Shown here: positions 1 to 5,422 of the stretch, piece after piece | Layout of the letters: the number at the start of each line of letters is the position of its first letter | Position numbering within the stretch: position 1 is the first letter of the stretch | Source of the DNA: an uncultured Lachnospiraceae bacterium | GTDB taxonomy: Bacteria; Bacillota; Clostridia; Lachnospirales; Lachnospiraceae | DNA: 5,422 bases | Assembly: GCA_905236585.1 (NCBI GenBank) | Contig: CAJOQZ010000284.1 | Coordinates: forward strand, 1 to 5,422 | Reading direction: 5' to 3' | Notes under the pieces: model-generated | Seen by the model: only the letters and a program-made list of their open reading frames with translations | Told to the model about the DNA's origin: nothing | Databases searched by the model: none | Position numbers and translations under genes: made by a program

Positions 1-681
1 CTTCTCTGTACCGCGGTCTACCGCGTTTAAGATGGCAACAACAGCGTCTACGCCGCCTGCCGATGTGTAATCCTGATTGATCAGCGAGGATAACTTCCGT
101 TCCAATACGCGCTCCACTTCCTTGATGACTTCCGGGGACGTCCGATCCATCAGAGCAATACGCTTCGCGACGTCCGCCTGTTTTTCCGGGGTCAGGGCGC
201 CTAAGATCATGGATGCCTGCGCCGGTGCAAGATAGGACAAAATCATCGCGATCGTCTGCGGATGCTCGTCCTGAATAAAGTTCAACACCTGCGCCGGTTC
301 CGTTTTGCGGATAAACTCGAACGGACGAACCTGCAAAGAGGCGGTAAGTTTGGTAATTACACTCTGGGCTTTTTCGTCGCCCAATGCTTTTTCCAGAAGT
401 TCCTTCGCGTAGCCGATGCCGCCCTCCGCGATATACTGCTGCGCTAAGCAGACCTGATAAAACTCATTGATGACCGCATCCTTGACCTCGGGAGAAATGC
501 TTCTTGTATTCGCAATCTCCAGCGTCAGTTCCTCAATCTCATCTTCTTTTAAGTGCTTGAATATATCCGCCGACCGCTCGGGGCCGAGCGTAATCAGCAG
601 GATTGCCGCTTTTTGTACGCCGGAATACCCTTCGAGCGCCGCCGCGTTTTCTTCCGGATCAAATGCCGCTACATCAGCCAT
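1..681 (-). CDS. fliG: Flagellar motor switch protein FliG, 5' part (cut by window edge)
   Basis: FliG forms the cytoplasmic rotor ring that sits on the MS ring and meets the stator, giving torque and direction switching. Reading from the ATG at 681 the frame stays open to base 1, giving 227 residues of a protein usually about 335 long. The N-terminal FliF-binding domain spans roughly residues 20-105 (GVQKAAILLITLGPE at 21-35). The middle domain carries the hallmark EHPQTIA motif at 139-145, which in the family contacts FliM. The visible end, VDAVVAILNAVDRGTEK, is the middle-domain segment before the C-terminal torque domain, which lies outside the window. The start is supported by its place 10 bases after the fliF stop, but the ribosome binding site is weak (AGGT only), so translation is probably coupled to fliF. 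About 20 residues precede the first conserved helix, somewhat more than in Bacillus subtilis FliG. Identity is not in doubt. Confidence 0.96.
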   Translation of the reverse strand, partial: MADVAAFDPEENAAALEGYSGVQKAAILLITLGPERSADIFKHLKEDEIEELTLEIANTRSISPEVKDAVINEFYQVCLAQQYIAEGGIGYAKELLEKALGDEKAQSVITKLTASLQVRPFEFIRKTEPAQVLNFIQDEHPQTIAMILSYLAPAQASMILGALTPEKQADVAKRIALMDRTSPEVIKEVERVLERKLSSLINQDYTSAGGVDAVVAILNAVDRGTEK

Positions 682-691
682 AACCGTCTAC

Positions 692-2341
692 CTATCCCCA
701 ATCTTCGTTCAGCCAGTTCCGCAGCAATGCCGCCGCTGCCTCCGGCTTCTCTTCTACAAAGTTCTCGATCATGATACGCGCCTCGGACTTGTCGGAGTAG
801 TTAATATCCTCCAACTCGCTCTCTAACGCCGCTTCTTCGTCCGCCTGCTGCTGCTGTTCGATCAGGTCTTCCACCGTAACCTCCTCGGCGACTTCTTCCT
901 CTTCCTGTCTGCGTAAGGACATGAATACTACGAAGCCGAGCATTATGAAGATCAGTACCGCAAGCGCAATCTGGATGTAATCCGTGATCGACCGGCCGGA
1001 GCCTTCCGAATACTGGAACATCGGCACATCATAGGATAAAATTGATACATTGGCACGCGGTATGCCGGTCGCGTTCGCAACTGCCTGGAACACTTCTTCC
1101 GGCACTTCGTTGACGACCTGTGCATTGTTCTGCTGTACGAACTCGTCAAACGTCATCTCTTCCAACTGTCCCGCCGCCTTCAACTGATCCTCGTTGTAGA
1201 TCACGTTGTTGTACGCGACTACGGAAATGGAAGAATTTTCATAATTGACAACGCCGATCTCTCCCTCTTTCGTTGTAATCGTCTCGCTCGGCAGATAATC
1301 GTCAATCAACTCCGAGGAAGAAGTCGTATAAGAACCGGTATCCTCGATCACGTAAGTCTCATCATCATTCGAATCCGTACCCGGCGTACCGCCGACGCCG
1401 TTGACCGTCGTCGCCGACCGCTCCTCGTGGCTGTCCAAGTAGCCCTGGGTCTGCCCCTCGTCGACATAATAGTGATAATCCACGGAACTTGTCGTATCGA
1501 AATTCATCACAAGATTGATGCCGACCTCAACGTTATCGAACATCGCCCGCGAACCGTCGTTGGTGGAGAAAACTTTCTTCACTTCATCCGCAACCAGACG
1601 CTCTCTCGAACGGCGCAGCTGCTCGTTCTTGGACGCCGTTTCCGAGGCAAGTTCCTCGTAGGTCGCTTCTTCTCCCCCCACAAACAGCGTGTTGCCGTTG
1701 ACGTCGAGGATCGTGATGTTGTCCGTATCGTCGTTGCCTAAGCCCGTCGCAACATATTTGGCAATGCCCTGCGCCATTTTCGCCGTCATCAGCGTCGGGT
1801 CTTCCATGTCTAAGATGATATTCGCATACGCGTCCTGCTCGTTGGCGATCAGCGTTCCGTCGTCATCTGGGATGGACAGCGTCACTTCCGCGCTGTTGAT
1901 ATTGGAAAGCGTCTCCAAATGCTTTTTGAAACGCTCTTCGAGATAGACTTTATATTTTTTCTGCTTATCCGCTTCCGTCGTGGAAAAACTGCCGTCCAAA
2001 ACGTCGTCGATCGTATAGCCGTTCGTCGGGATCTCGTTGACGCCTAAGAGGATGCTCGCTGCGGCTTCGTCCTTCTGGTTGATCGTATAGGTCATTCCGT
2101 CGTCGCTGCGCTTGTATGCAATGCCGTCCCCTTCCAGTAAGTTCTGTATCGTCTGGGACTGCTCCGCCGTCTCCGCCGTAACGAGCGTGATCATTGTCGG
2201 GCGGGTCATGACGAACGCCAAAATACCGCCGGCAATTATGACGACGCTGATTGCGGATATGATAAGGATGTGCTGGCGGCGGTTTAAGGCATTCCACCAT
2301 TCTAAGAATCGCCGCAGCAGTTGCTGGACTCGCTCAGGCAT
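692..2341 (-). CDS. fliF: Flagellar MS-ring protein FliF
   Basis: FliF assembles in the cytoplasmic membrane into the MS ring, the base on which the rotor, rod and export gate are built. From the ATG at 2341 it has 549 residues, normal for the family (about 530-570). Two membrane segments flank the large extracytoplasmic part: TM1 about residues 24-45 and TM2 about 455-476. Ring-building domains lie about 48-225 and 255-450, with a low-complexity, Thr/Ser/Asp-rich stretch about 305-350 as expected for the variable beta-collar loop. The acidic, Gln/Glu-rich cytoplasmic tail (478-515) ends in the FliG-binding helices and the typical terminus LLRNWLNEDWG. I chose ATG 2341 because MPERVQQLLRRFLEWWNAL matches a usual FliF start and AAAGGAG lies 11 bases upstream. 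In-frame ATG 2374 and GTG 2398 would add 11 or 19 residues (see findings). It follows fliE after an unusually long 181-base gap. Confidence 0.97.
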   Translation of the reverse strand: MPERVQQLLRRFLEWWNALNRRQHILIISAISVVIIAGGILAFVMTRPTMITLVTAETAEQSQTIQNLLEGDGIAYKRSDDGMTYTINQKDEAAASILLGVNEIPTNGYTIDDVLDGSFSTTEADKQKKYKVYLEERFKKHLETLSNINSAEVTLSIPDDDGTLIANEQDAYANIILDMEDPTLMTAKMAQGIAKYVATGLGNDDTDNITILDVNGNTLFVGGEEATYEELASETASKNEQLRRSRERLVADEVKKVFSTNDGSRAMFDNVEVGINLVMNFDTTSSVDYHYYVDEGQTQGYLDSHEERSATTVNGVGGTPGTDSNDDETYVIEDTGSYTTSSSELIDDYLPSETITTKEGEIGVVNYENSSISVVAYNNVIYNEDQLKAAGQLEEMTFDEFVQQNNAQVVNEVPEEVFQAVANATGIPRANVSILSYDVPMFQYSEGSGRSITDYIQIALAVLIFIMLGFVVFMSLRRQEEEEVAEEVTVEDLIEQQQQADEEAALESELEDINYSDKSEARIMIENFVEEKPEAAAALLRNWLNEDWG

Positions 2342-2352
2342 AGTATCGTTTT

Positions 2353-2359
2353 CTCCTTT
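2353..2359 (-). promoter_or_regulatory. fliF ribosome binding site
   Basis: AAAGGAG on the minus strand lies within a run of seven A residues, 11 bases before ATG 2341. This decides for ATG 2341 as the main fliF start. It begins six bases after the closing helix of the candidate structured RNA ends, so the element directly abuts the site. I found no good complementary CUCC stretch in the leader that would sequester it. Confidence 0.75.
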
Positions 2360-2365
2360 TTTTGA

Positions 2366-2525
2366 TAATTGCATTACGGATTGCTCCGTGCTTTGCACTC
2401 CCGCAATCCTACATCCATTCGTATTCCGCCCTACCGGGCTACATACTCATGTCTGTTCGGGTCTCCAATACAGAAACTGCCGCATAAATGCGTCATATCT
2501 GTATTCTATCCCCTTTATGCAATTA
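2366..2525 (-). ncRNA. Candidate structured RNA element between fliE and fliF
   Basis: This stretch fills nearly all of the 181-base fliE-fliF gap and can be paired as a closed multi-branched RNA, read 5' to 3' on the minus strand. P1, the closing helix, is 9 bp and perfect: TAATTGCAT (2525-2517) with ATGCAATTA (2374-2366), and it contains the fliE TAA stop. P2 is AATACAGA (2505-2498) with TCTGTATT (2474-2467), 8 bp, capped by CGCA-TTTA-TGCG (2492-2481); GGG (2513-2511) and CCC (2461-2459) may extend it across a purine-rich internal loop. P3 is GTAT/ATAC (2446-2443, 2424-2421), loop GTA/GGA, then GCCC-GGTA-GGGC (2439-2428). P4 is GGATTGC/GCAATCC (2409-2403, 2384-2378), loop GGGA/GGA, then GTGC-AAA-GCAC (2398-2388). 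No U-tract follows, so it is not an intrinsic terminator. It does not match the c-di-GMP, TPP, FMN, cobalamin or SAM riboswitch consensus as I know them. The pairing is seen directly; RNA function is inference. An alternative is a small non-autonomous insertion with 9-bp terminal inverted repeats. Confidence 0.55.
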
Positions 2526-2846
2526 GATCTGTGTCTGCATGATTGAGTTGTACGCCTCTAAGAAGCGATCCCGCACCGCAACCGTATATTGCAGCGCTAT
2601 GGATGCTTTCTGTTCGGCGACGAACAGGTCATGCGAGTTCTCGGCGTAGCCGAGTTCGAATTTCAACTCCTCCATCTGCGCCTTATTCTGGAGCGTATTC
2701 GTCTCCCCGATAAGTCCCATGGCGGAATCTAAGACTGTCTGAAAGTCCTCTCCCTCATTCCCGCCAAGCTGCGCGGATTTCGGCGCCGACTGCGGCATCG
2801 TCTTGTATAAGCCGCTTAAATCGGCAATCTGAAGCAGTTCATTCAT
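2523..2846 (-). CDS. fliE: Flagellar hook-basal body protein FliE
   Basis: FliE is the small exported protein that joins the MS ring to the first rod subunits and is needed for export of rod proteins. The 107 residues match the family length (about 100-110). The C-terminal half is the conserved part: an all-helical segment about residues 37-107 ending ALQYTVAVRDRFLEAYNSIM, which corresponds to the family's LTVQVRDK..EAYQEIMRMQ block. The N-terminal 30 residues are variable and Gly/Ser/Pro-rich, as usual. The ATG at 2846 is preceded by AGGGGAG at 7-8 bases and lies 24 bases after the flgC stop. The TAA stop falls inside the closing helix of the downstream candidate RNA, so ribosomes finishing fliE would open that helix. 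Confidence 0.95.
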   Translation of the reverse strand: MNELLQIADLSGLYKTMPQSAPKSAQLGGNEGEDFQTVLDSAMGLIGETNTLQNKAQMEELKFELGYAENSHDLFVAEQKASIALQYTVAVRDRFLEAYNSIMQTQI

Positions 2847-2870
2847 GGATGCTCTCCCCTAAAAACCAAA

Positions 2871-3317
2871 TTACGACTGTCCGATGGAGATGCCCTGCGT
2901 CGTCATCTGCTTTAGCGCATTGAACGCAGTCACATTTGCCTGATACGCACGCGACGCATCAATTAAGTTCGTCATCTCCGTAACCGTATTCACGTTCGGA
3001 TAGGTCACATATCCGTTGTCGTCCGCATCCGGATGCGACGGGTCATAATCCATGATATAATCCGTCTCCGTATCCTCGTAAATCCGGCGGACGCGCACCC
3101 CGTTGCCCTTGTAGGACTTCATGTAACTTTCGAGCGTCGCCGCAAAGTTCGGATTCAGATATTTTTCCTGAAACTGTACGACCTTGCGCGTATACGGACC
3201 GCCCTCCTGCGTCCGGGTCGTGTTCACGTTCGCAATGTTCTCCGCGATCGTATCCATACGAAGGCGCTGTGCCGTCATTCCTGACGCCGCGATATCGAAA
3301 TTTTGAAATAATGCCAT
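2871..3317 (-). CDS. flgC: Flagellar basal-body rod protein FlgC
   Basis: FlgC is a proximal rod subunit exported through the flagellar type III apparatus. The 148 residues agree with the family (about 135-150). The N-terminal rod signature is present, FDIAASGMTAQRLRMDTIAE followed by NIANVNTTRT (residues 7-36), and so is the C-terminal block PNVNTVTEMTNLIDASRAYQ then ANVTAFNALKQM (about 108-138). The two blocks form the coiled-coil of axial proteins. The middle segment (about 50-100) holds the variable loop. The ATG at 3317 has AAGGGGG 7 bases upstream. It starts 18 bases after flgB and is clearly in the same transcript. Confidence 0.97.
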   Translation of the reverse strand: MALFQNFDIAASGMTAQRLRMDTIAENIANVNTTRTQEGGPYTRKVVQFQEKYLNPNFAATLESYMKSYKGNGVRVRRIYEDTETDYIMDYDPSHPDADDNGYVTYPNVNTVTEMTNLIDASRAYQANVTAFNALKQMTTQGISIGQS

Positions 3318-3335
3318 GATCTTACCCCCTTACAC

Positions 3336-3725
3336 CTACTTGATAACCGACTTGAACCGGGCAAATTCCATGTTCATTGCGGTAGTCAGCGTCTGATACC
3401 GCAGCTGCTCGGACGCCAGTTCTACATTCTCCGTATCGGGATCGACGTTGTTCTTATCGATCCGGTAGGAATAATGCGCGTGGTCGGTATATACTTCCGG
3501 GTTCACATCATCCAGATCCATGTTGCGCACCGCATTGTCGATGGACGTATAACGGATGCGCTTGATCTCCTCTTCGAGGGCAGACGCAAAGTCGATATCC
3601 TTGCGCTTGTAAGTCGGCGTGTCGGCATTCGCGATATTGTTCGCGATGACCGTCTCCCGCTTCCAACTGGTATCCATTGCCTTGTCAAGCACATTGACAT
3701 AATCAAACGCGTTGGATGTGATCAT
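3336..3725 (-). CDS. flgB: Flagellar basal-body rod protein FlgB
   Basis: FlgB is a proximal rod subunit, exported and assembled next to FliE. The 129 residues are normal for the family (about 125-140). The rod signature is WKRETVIANNIANADTPTYK (residues 21-40), close to the NNIANADTPGYK consensus, with Thr in place of the usual Gly. The C-terminal axial helix is NVELASEQLRYQTLTTAMN (about 100-118). It is the first gene of the flagellar operon: the ATG at 3725 has AAGGAGG seven bases upstream and a sigma-A type promoter about 27-55 bases upstream. Confidence 0.96.
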   Translation of the reverse strand: MITSNAFDYVNVLDKAMDTSWKRETVIANNIANADTPTYKRKDIDFASALEEEIKRIRYTSIDNAVRNMDLDDVNPEVYTDHAHYSYRIDKNNVDPDTENVELASEQLRYQTLTTAMNMEFARFKSVIK

Positions 3726-3732
3726 AGGCTCT

Positions 3733-3739
3733 CCTCCTT
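3733..3739 (-). promoter_or_regulatory. flgB ribosome binding site
   Basis: AAGGAGG, a full Shine-Dalgarno match, sits seven bases before ATG 3725. It is the strongest site in the operon and fixes the flgB start. Confidence 0.85.
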
Positions 3740-3751
3740 CGTATCATATAC

Positions 3752-3780
3752 ATTATAATAAGTGGTGAACAAAAACACAA
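3752..3780 (-). promoter_or_regulatory. Predicted sigma-A promoter of the flagellar operon (PflgB)
   Basis: On the minus strand TATAAT (3757-3752) is a perfect -10 box, and TTGTGT (3780-3775) is a partial -35 box (TTG conserved) at exactly 17 bases. Transcription would start near 3745, giving a leader of about 20 bases with the flgB ribosome binding site. The region upstream (to about 3835) is very AT-rich, as in promoters with an UP-like element. No sigma-28 type TAAA-N15-GCCGATAA or sigma-54 type GG/GC pair was seen. This fits housekeeping control of the early flagellar operon. Confidence 0.7.
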
Positions 3781-3806
3781 GTCTTTTTTACATGATATTG
3801 TGTTTT
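3772..3806. repeat. 9-bp inverted repeat overlapping the flgB -35 box (possible operator)
   Basis: AAAACACAA (3772-3780) and TTGTGTTTT (3798-3806) are perfect inverted copies separated by 17 bases, 26 bp from repeat to repeat, about two and a half helical turns. The flgB-proximal arm contains the predicted -35 hexamer, so a protein bound here would interfere with RNA polymerase. A weak RNA hairpin followed by a short U-run, acting as a second terminator after codY, is the alternative. The repeat is seen directly; the regulatory role is inference. Confidence 0.5.
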
Positions 3807-3871
3807 AATAAATAATTTGCTACAAGATGTATGATTTTTACAGCCCTCCGGGATCTTTGGAACGGTTATGC

Positions 3872-3889
3872 GCTTTTTTATAAAAAAGC
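3872..3889. repeat. 18-bp perfect palindrome beside the codY terminator
   Basis: GCTTTTTTA followed by TAAAAAAGC is a perfect palindrome. Half of it is the U-tract of the codY terminator on the minus strand. The other half adds a matching A-run and GC, which a terminator does not require. It may make the termination region work from the other strand or be a protein site. The flanking stretch 3807-3871 has no gene I can support. Confidence 0.6.
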
Positions 3890-3918
3890 AAAAGGAGCCG
3901 CTTCATGCAACTCCTTTT
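3882..3918 (-). terminator. Rho-independent terminator of topA-codY
   Basis: On the minus strand a 12-bp stem, AAAAGGAGTTGC (3918-3907) with GCGGCTCCTTTT (3901-3890), includes two G-U pairs and closes a five-base loop ATGAA. It is followed by GC and six T residues (3887-3882). It lies 31 bases after the codY stop and separates the topA-codY unit from the flagellar operon. On the plus strand no T-run follows, so it is one-directional apart from the adjacent palindrome. Confidence 0.88.
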
Positions 3919-3949
3919 ACACAATCTCATCTTCCCTGTCCATATATAA

Positions 3950-4735
3950 TTATCCGGTACCCTCCGCTTTTTTCAACGCGTCGAGTTCGTCAAAAATATA
4001 TTCATTTCTGACTTTGATGTACGTTCCTTTCATTCCGGCGGACTTCGAATCAATAACGCCCGCACTGATCAGTTTATGCAGAGCGTTAACGATCACCGAC
4101 CGCGTAATCCCCGCCTCGTCCGCAATCTTCGACGCAATCAGCACGCCCTCCGCACCCTTTAATTCTTCGAATACATGGATGAGGGCTTCCTGCTCGGTTA
4201 AGGACAGCGTCGCAAGCGCGCCTTTTGCCACCTGTTTTTTCCGGTCTTCTTCCGCCGCCTCTTCATTGAGGGAGCGAAGCATCTCCAAGCCGACCACCGT
4301 CGTGGTGTATTCGCATAAAATGATATCGTCTATGCCAAACGCCCGTCCGGCGCGGTATACAAACAACGTGCCGAACCGCTCTCCCGCAAAATCAATCGGC
4401 GTGATGATCGCCGCAACGCCCTCGATATCCTCCCTCGCAAAACCAAGCGTCTCCAAGTTCACGTTCTCCTTTGTGGAAAGAACCGAAAGCAGCCGCTCGT
4501 TCATTGCCGCATCCAAAAAGCCGCCGACCTTGTCAACCATTTTTTCGGAAATGCCTGTCCGCCGCAGCGCACGGGCAATCCCCAATACCTTGCCTTTTTT
4601 GCTAATGACAAGCACGCTCGCGTCCAAAATCCCGGTTAAGACCGAACAGATATCGTCGAAAACGACTTTCGAGGAATTATTGTTATGGAGGAGTTTGCCG
4701 ATCTTCCTCGTTTTATCCAGTAATTCCACGCTCAC
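3950..4735 (-). CDS. codY: GTP-sensing global transcriptional repressor CodY
   Basis: CodY is a dimeric cytoplasmic DNA-binding regulator that in Bacillota senses GTP and branched-chain amino acids and represses genes for nutrient limitation, in Bacillus including motility genes. The 261 residues match the family (about 259). The N-terminal GAF domain covers about residues 1-155 (LLDKTRKIGKLL at 5-16; GERFGTLFVYR at 118-128; CEYTTTVVGLEMLR at 141-154). A linker helix leads to the winged helix, with the near-invariant helix-turn-helix ASKIADEAGITRSVIVNALH at 201-220, then KLISAGVIDSKSAGMKGTYI at 221-240. The GTG start at 4735 overlaps the topA stop (GTGA) and has GAGG 10 bases upstream. A second GTG at 4729 would give MELLDKTR, which aligns better with the Bacillus N-terminus but is too far from that site. 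The middle of the GAF domain differs strongly from Bacillus CodY (see findings). A terminator follows. Confidence 0.96.
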   Translation of the reverse strand: MSVELLDKTRKIGKLLHNNNSSKVVFDDICSVLTGILDASVLVISKKGKVLGIARALRRTGISEKMVDKVGGFLDAAMNERLLSVLSTKENVNLETLGFAREDIEGVAAIITPIDFAGERFGTLFVYRAGRAFGIDDIILCEYTTTVVGLEMLRSLNEEAAEEDRKKQVAKGALATLSLTEQEALIHVFEELKGAEGVLIASKIADEAGITRSVIVNALHKLISAGVIDSKSAGMKGTYIKVRNEYIFDELDALKKAEGTG

Positions 4736-5422
4736 TCGTCTGTATCCTCATCCTGCCGCTTCTCGACATGACCGCATTCGGGGTCGGCACAGACTATGTT
4801 CTTGCCTTTTATCACCATATATCCGCCGCAGTCAGGGCACTGCTTCTTCACCGGACGCTGCCAGCTCATAAAGTCGCAGGTCGGATAGTCCTCGCATCCA
4901 TAGAAGCGTCTTCCCTTCTTCGTCCGCCGCGCAACGATATCCCGTCCGCACTTGGGGCATGTGACGCCGATTTTCTCAAGGTACGGCTTGGTATTGCGGC
5001 ACTCCGGAAAGCCCGGACACGCCAAAAATTTCCCATGCGGTCCGAACTTCACGACCATATTCCTGCCGCAGTTCTCACATATTACATCGGTCACTTCGTC
5101 TTCGATTTTAACCTTTTCGATCTCTTTTTCCGCTTTTTCGACGGCTTTTTCAAAATCGGGATAAAAGTCGCGCAAGATGTTCTTCCAGTCGACCTTGCCT
5201 TCTTCCACCTCGTCAAGCCGCGTCTCCATCCGCGCCGTAAACGACTTGTCAACGACAGAGGGGAACGACTCCTTCATAATGGAATTGACTACTTCGCCAA
5301 GTTCGGTGACGATCAAATTGCGCCCCTCTTTTGCGATGTAGTTGCGCTTTAAGATGGTGGAGATCGTCGGGGAATAGGTCGAGGGTCTGCCGACGCCGAG
5401 TTCCTCTAACGTGCGCACCAAA
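4732..5422 (-). CDS. topA: DNA topoisomerase I (type IA), C-terminal part (cut by window edge)
   Basis: TopA relaxes negatively supercoiled DNA by cutting and passing single strands. Only the last 230 or so residues are in the window, so the catalytic tyrosine and toprim domain are outside. The visible part begins with the conserved VRTLEELGVGRPSTYSPTIS block of the type IA core, followed by the rest of that core to about residue 108. Three topoisomerase zinc ribbons follow (residues counted from Leu 5421-5419): Cys 115/118/135/141, Cys 155/158/176/182 and Cys 195/198/211/216. The end is an acidic tail, RQDEDTDE. The TTG at 5421 is an internal leucine, not a start. The TGA stop (4734-4732) overlaps the codY GTG start, so the two genes are translationally linked. 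Three C-terminal zinc ribbons are common in clostridial TopA. Confidence 0.96.
   Translation of the reverse strand, partial: LVRTLEELGVGRPSTYSPTISTILKRNYIAKEGRNLIVTELGEVVNSIMKESFPSVVDKSFTARMETRLDEVEEGKVDWKNILRDFYPDFEKAVEKAEKEIEKVKIEDEVTDVICENCGRNMVVKFGPHGKFLACPGFPECRNTKPYLEKIGVTCPKCGRDIVARRTKKGRRFYGCEDYPTCDFMSWQRPVKKQCPDCGGYMVIKGKNIVCADPECGHVEKRQDEDTDE

Noticed and set aside
1427..1741. Plus-strand open frame opposite fliF
   Set aside because: It lies wholly inside fliF on the other strand and has no family features; the same holds for the other short plus-strand frames opposite fliF, flgC, flgB and topA.
2374..2418. 14-codon frame (MDVGLRECKARSNP) whose stop overlaps ATG 2374 as TAATG
   Set aside because: The coupling geometry is attractive, but only a poor GGCGG-like site precedes it and the sequence is better explained by the P4 hairpin. 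Without comparative data it cannot be supported.
2431..2496. 21-codon reading frame in the fliE-fliF gap (MTHLCGSFCIG...)
   Set aside because: The nearest purine-rich site (AGGGG) is 13 bases upstream, too far for good initiation, and the codons overlap the paired helices. Nothing supports a peptide.
2366..2525. c-di-GMP riboswitch in the fliE-fliF gap
   Set aside because: A motility context makes this tempting, but neither the class I core (GCAAA..., GAAA tetraloop and receptor) nor the class II pattern could be placed on the sequence.
3803..3817. Possible CodY box upstream of flgB
   Set aside because: The best match on the minus strand agrees with AATTTTCWGAAAATT at only 8 of 15 positions in an AT-rich stretch, which is no better than chance.
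3831..4871. Long plus-strand open frame (346 codons) across codY and the topA end
   Set aside because: It is antisense to two firmly identified genes, its translation is Ser/Thr/Pro-rich without a recognisable domain, and it has no convincing ribosome binding site. It is a shadow of codY codon usage.
5419..5421. TTG as a start codon for the topA reading frame
   Set aside because: The frame begins in the middle of the conserved type IA topoisomerase core, so the codon is an internal leucine and the gene continues beyond the window.

Overview
The window reads almost entirely on the minus strand and carries the 3' end of topA, then codY, then the start of a flagellar basal-body operon: flgB, flgC, fliE, fliF and the 5' part of fliG. 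A CodY with the Bacillota-type winged helix next to flgB points to a motile member of the Bacillota. The gene order, moderate GC content (about half) and single-copy layout fit a clostridial, probably Lachnospiraceae-like, gut bacterium. The genus is inference only.

Layout in transcription order (high to low coordinates): topA C-terminus with three zinc ribbons (4732-5422, cut by the window edge) overlaps codY (3950-4735) by four bases. A strong intrinsic terminator (3882-3918) follows codY. A 224-bp intergenic region (3726-3949) then holds an 18-bp palindrome, an AT-rich stretch, an inverted repeat and a sigma-A type promoter for flgB. flgB (3336-3725), flgC (2871-3317) and fliE (2523-2846) are packed with 18-24 base gaps. 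fliF (692-2341) is followed after 10 bases by fliG (1-681, cut by the window edge).

The genes work together at the base of the flagellum. FliF forms the MS ring in the membrane, FliG binds its C-terminus as the rotor/switch ring, FliE joins the MS ring to the rod, and FlgB and FlgC build the proximal rod. CodY is the GTP/branched-chain amino acid sensor that in Bacillus represses motility and other genes in rich conditions. Its position beside the flagellar operon is conserved, but here a terminator and a new promoter separate the two units.

The most unusual part is the 181-base gap between fliE and fliF, roughly ten times the other gaps of the operon. It can be folded by eye into a closed, multi-branched RNA: a 9-bp closing helix that includes the fliE stop codon, and three interrupted hairpins with purine-rich internal loops, ending just before the fliF ribosome binding site. 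I do not recognise it as a known RNA family. It is the best candidate for something undescribed here. No mobile element, CRISPR array, tRNA or rRNA was seen.
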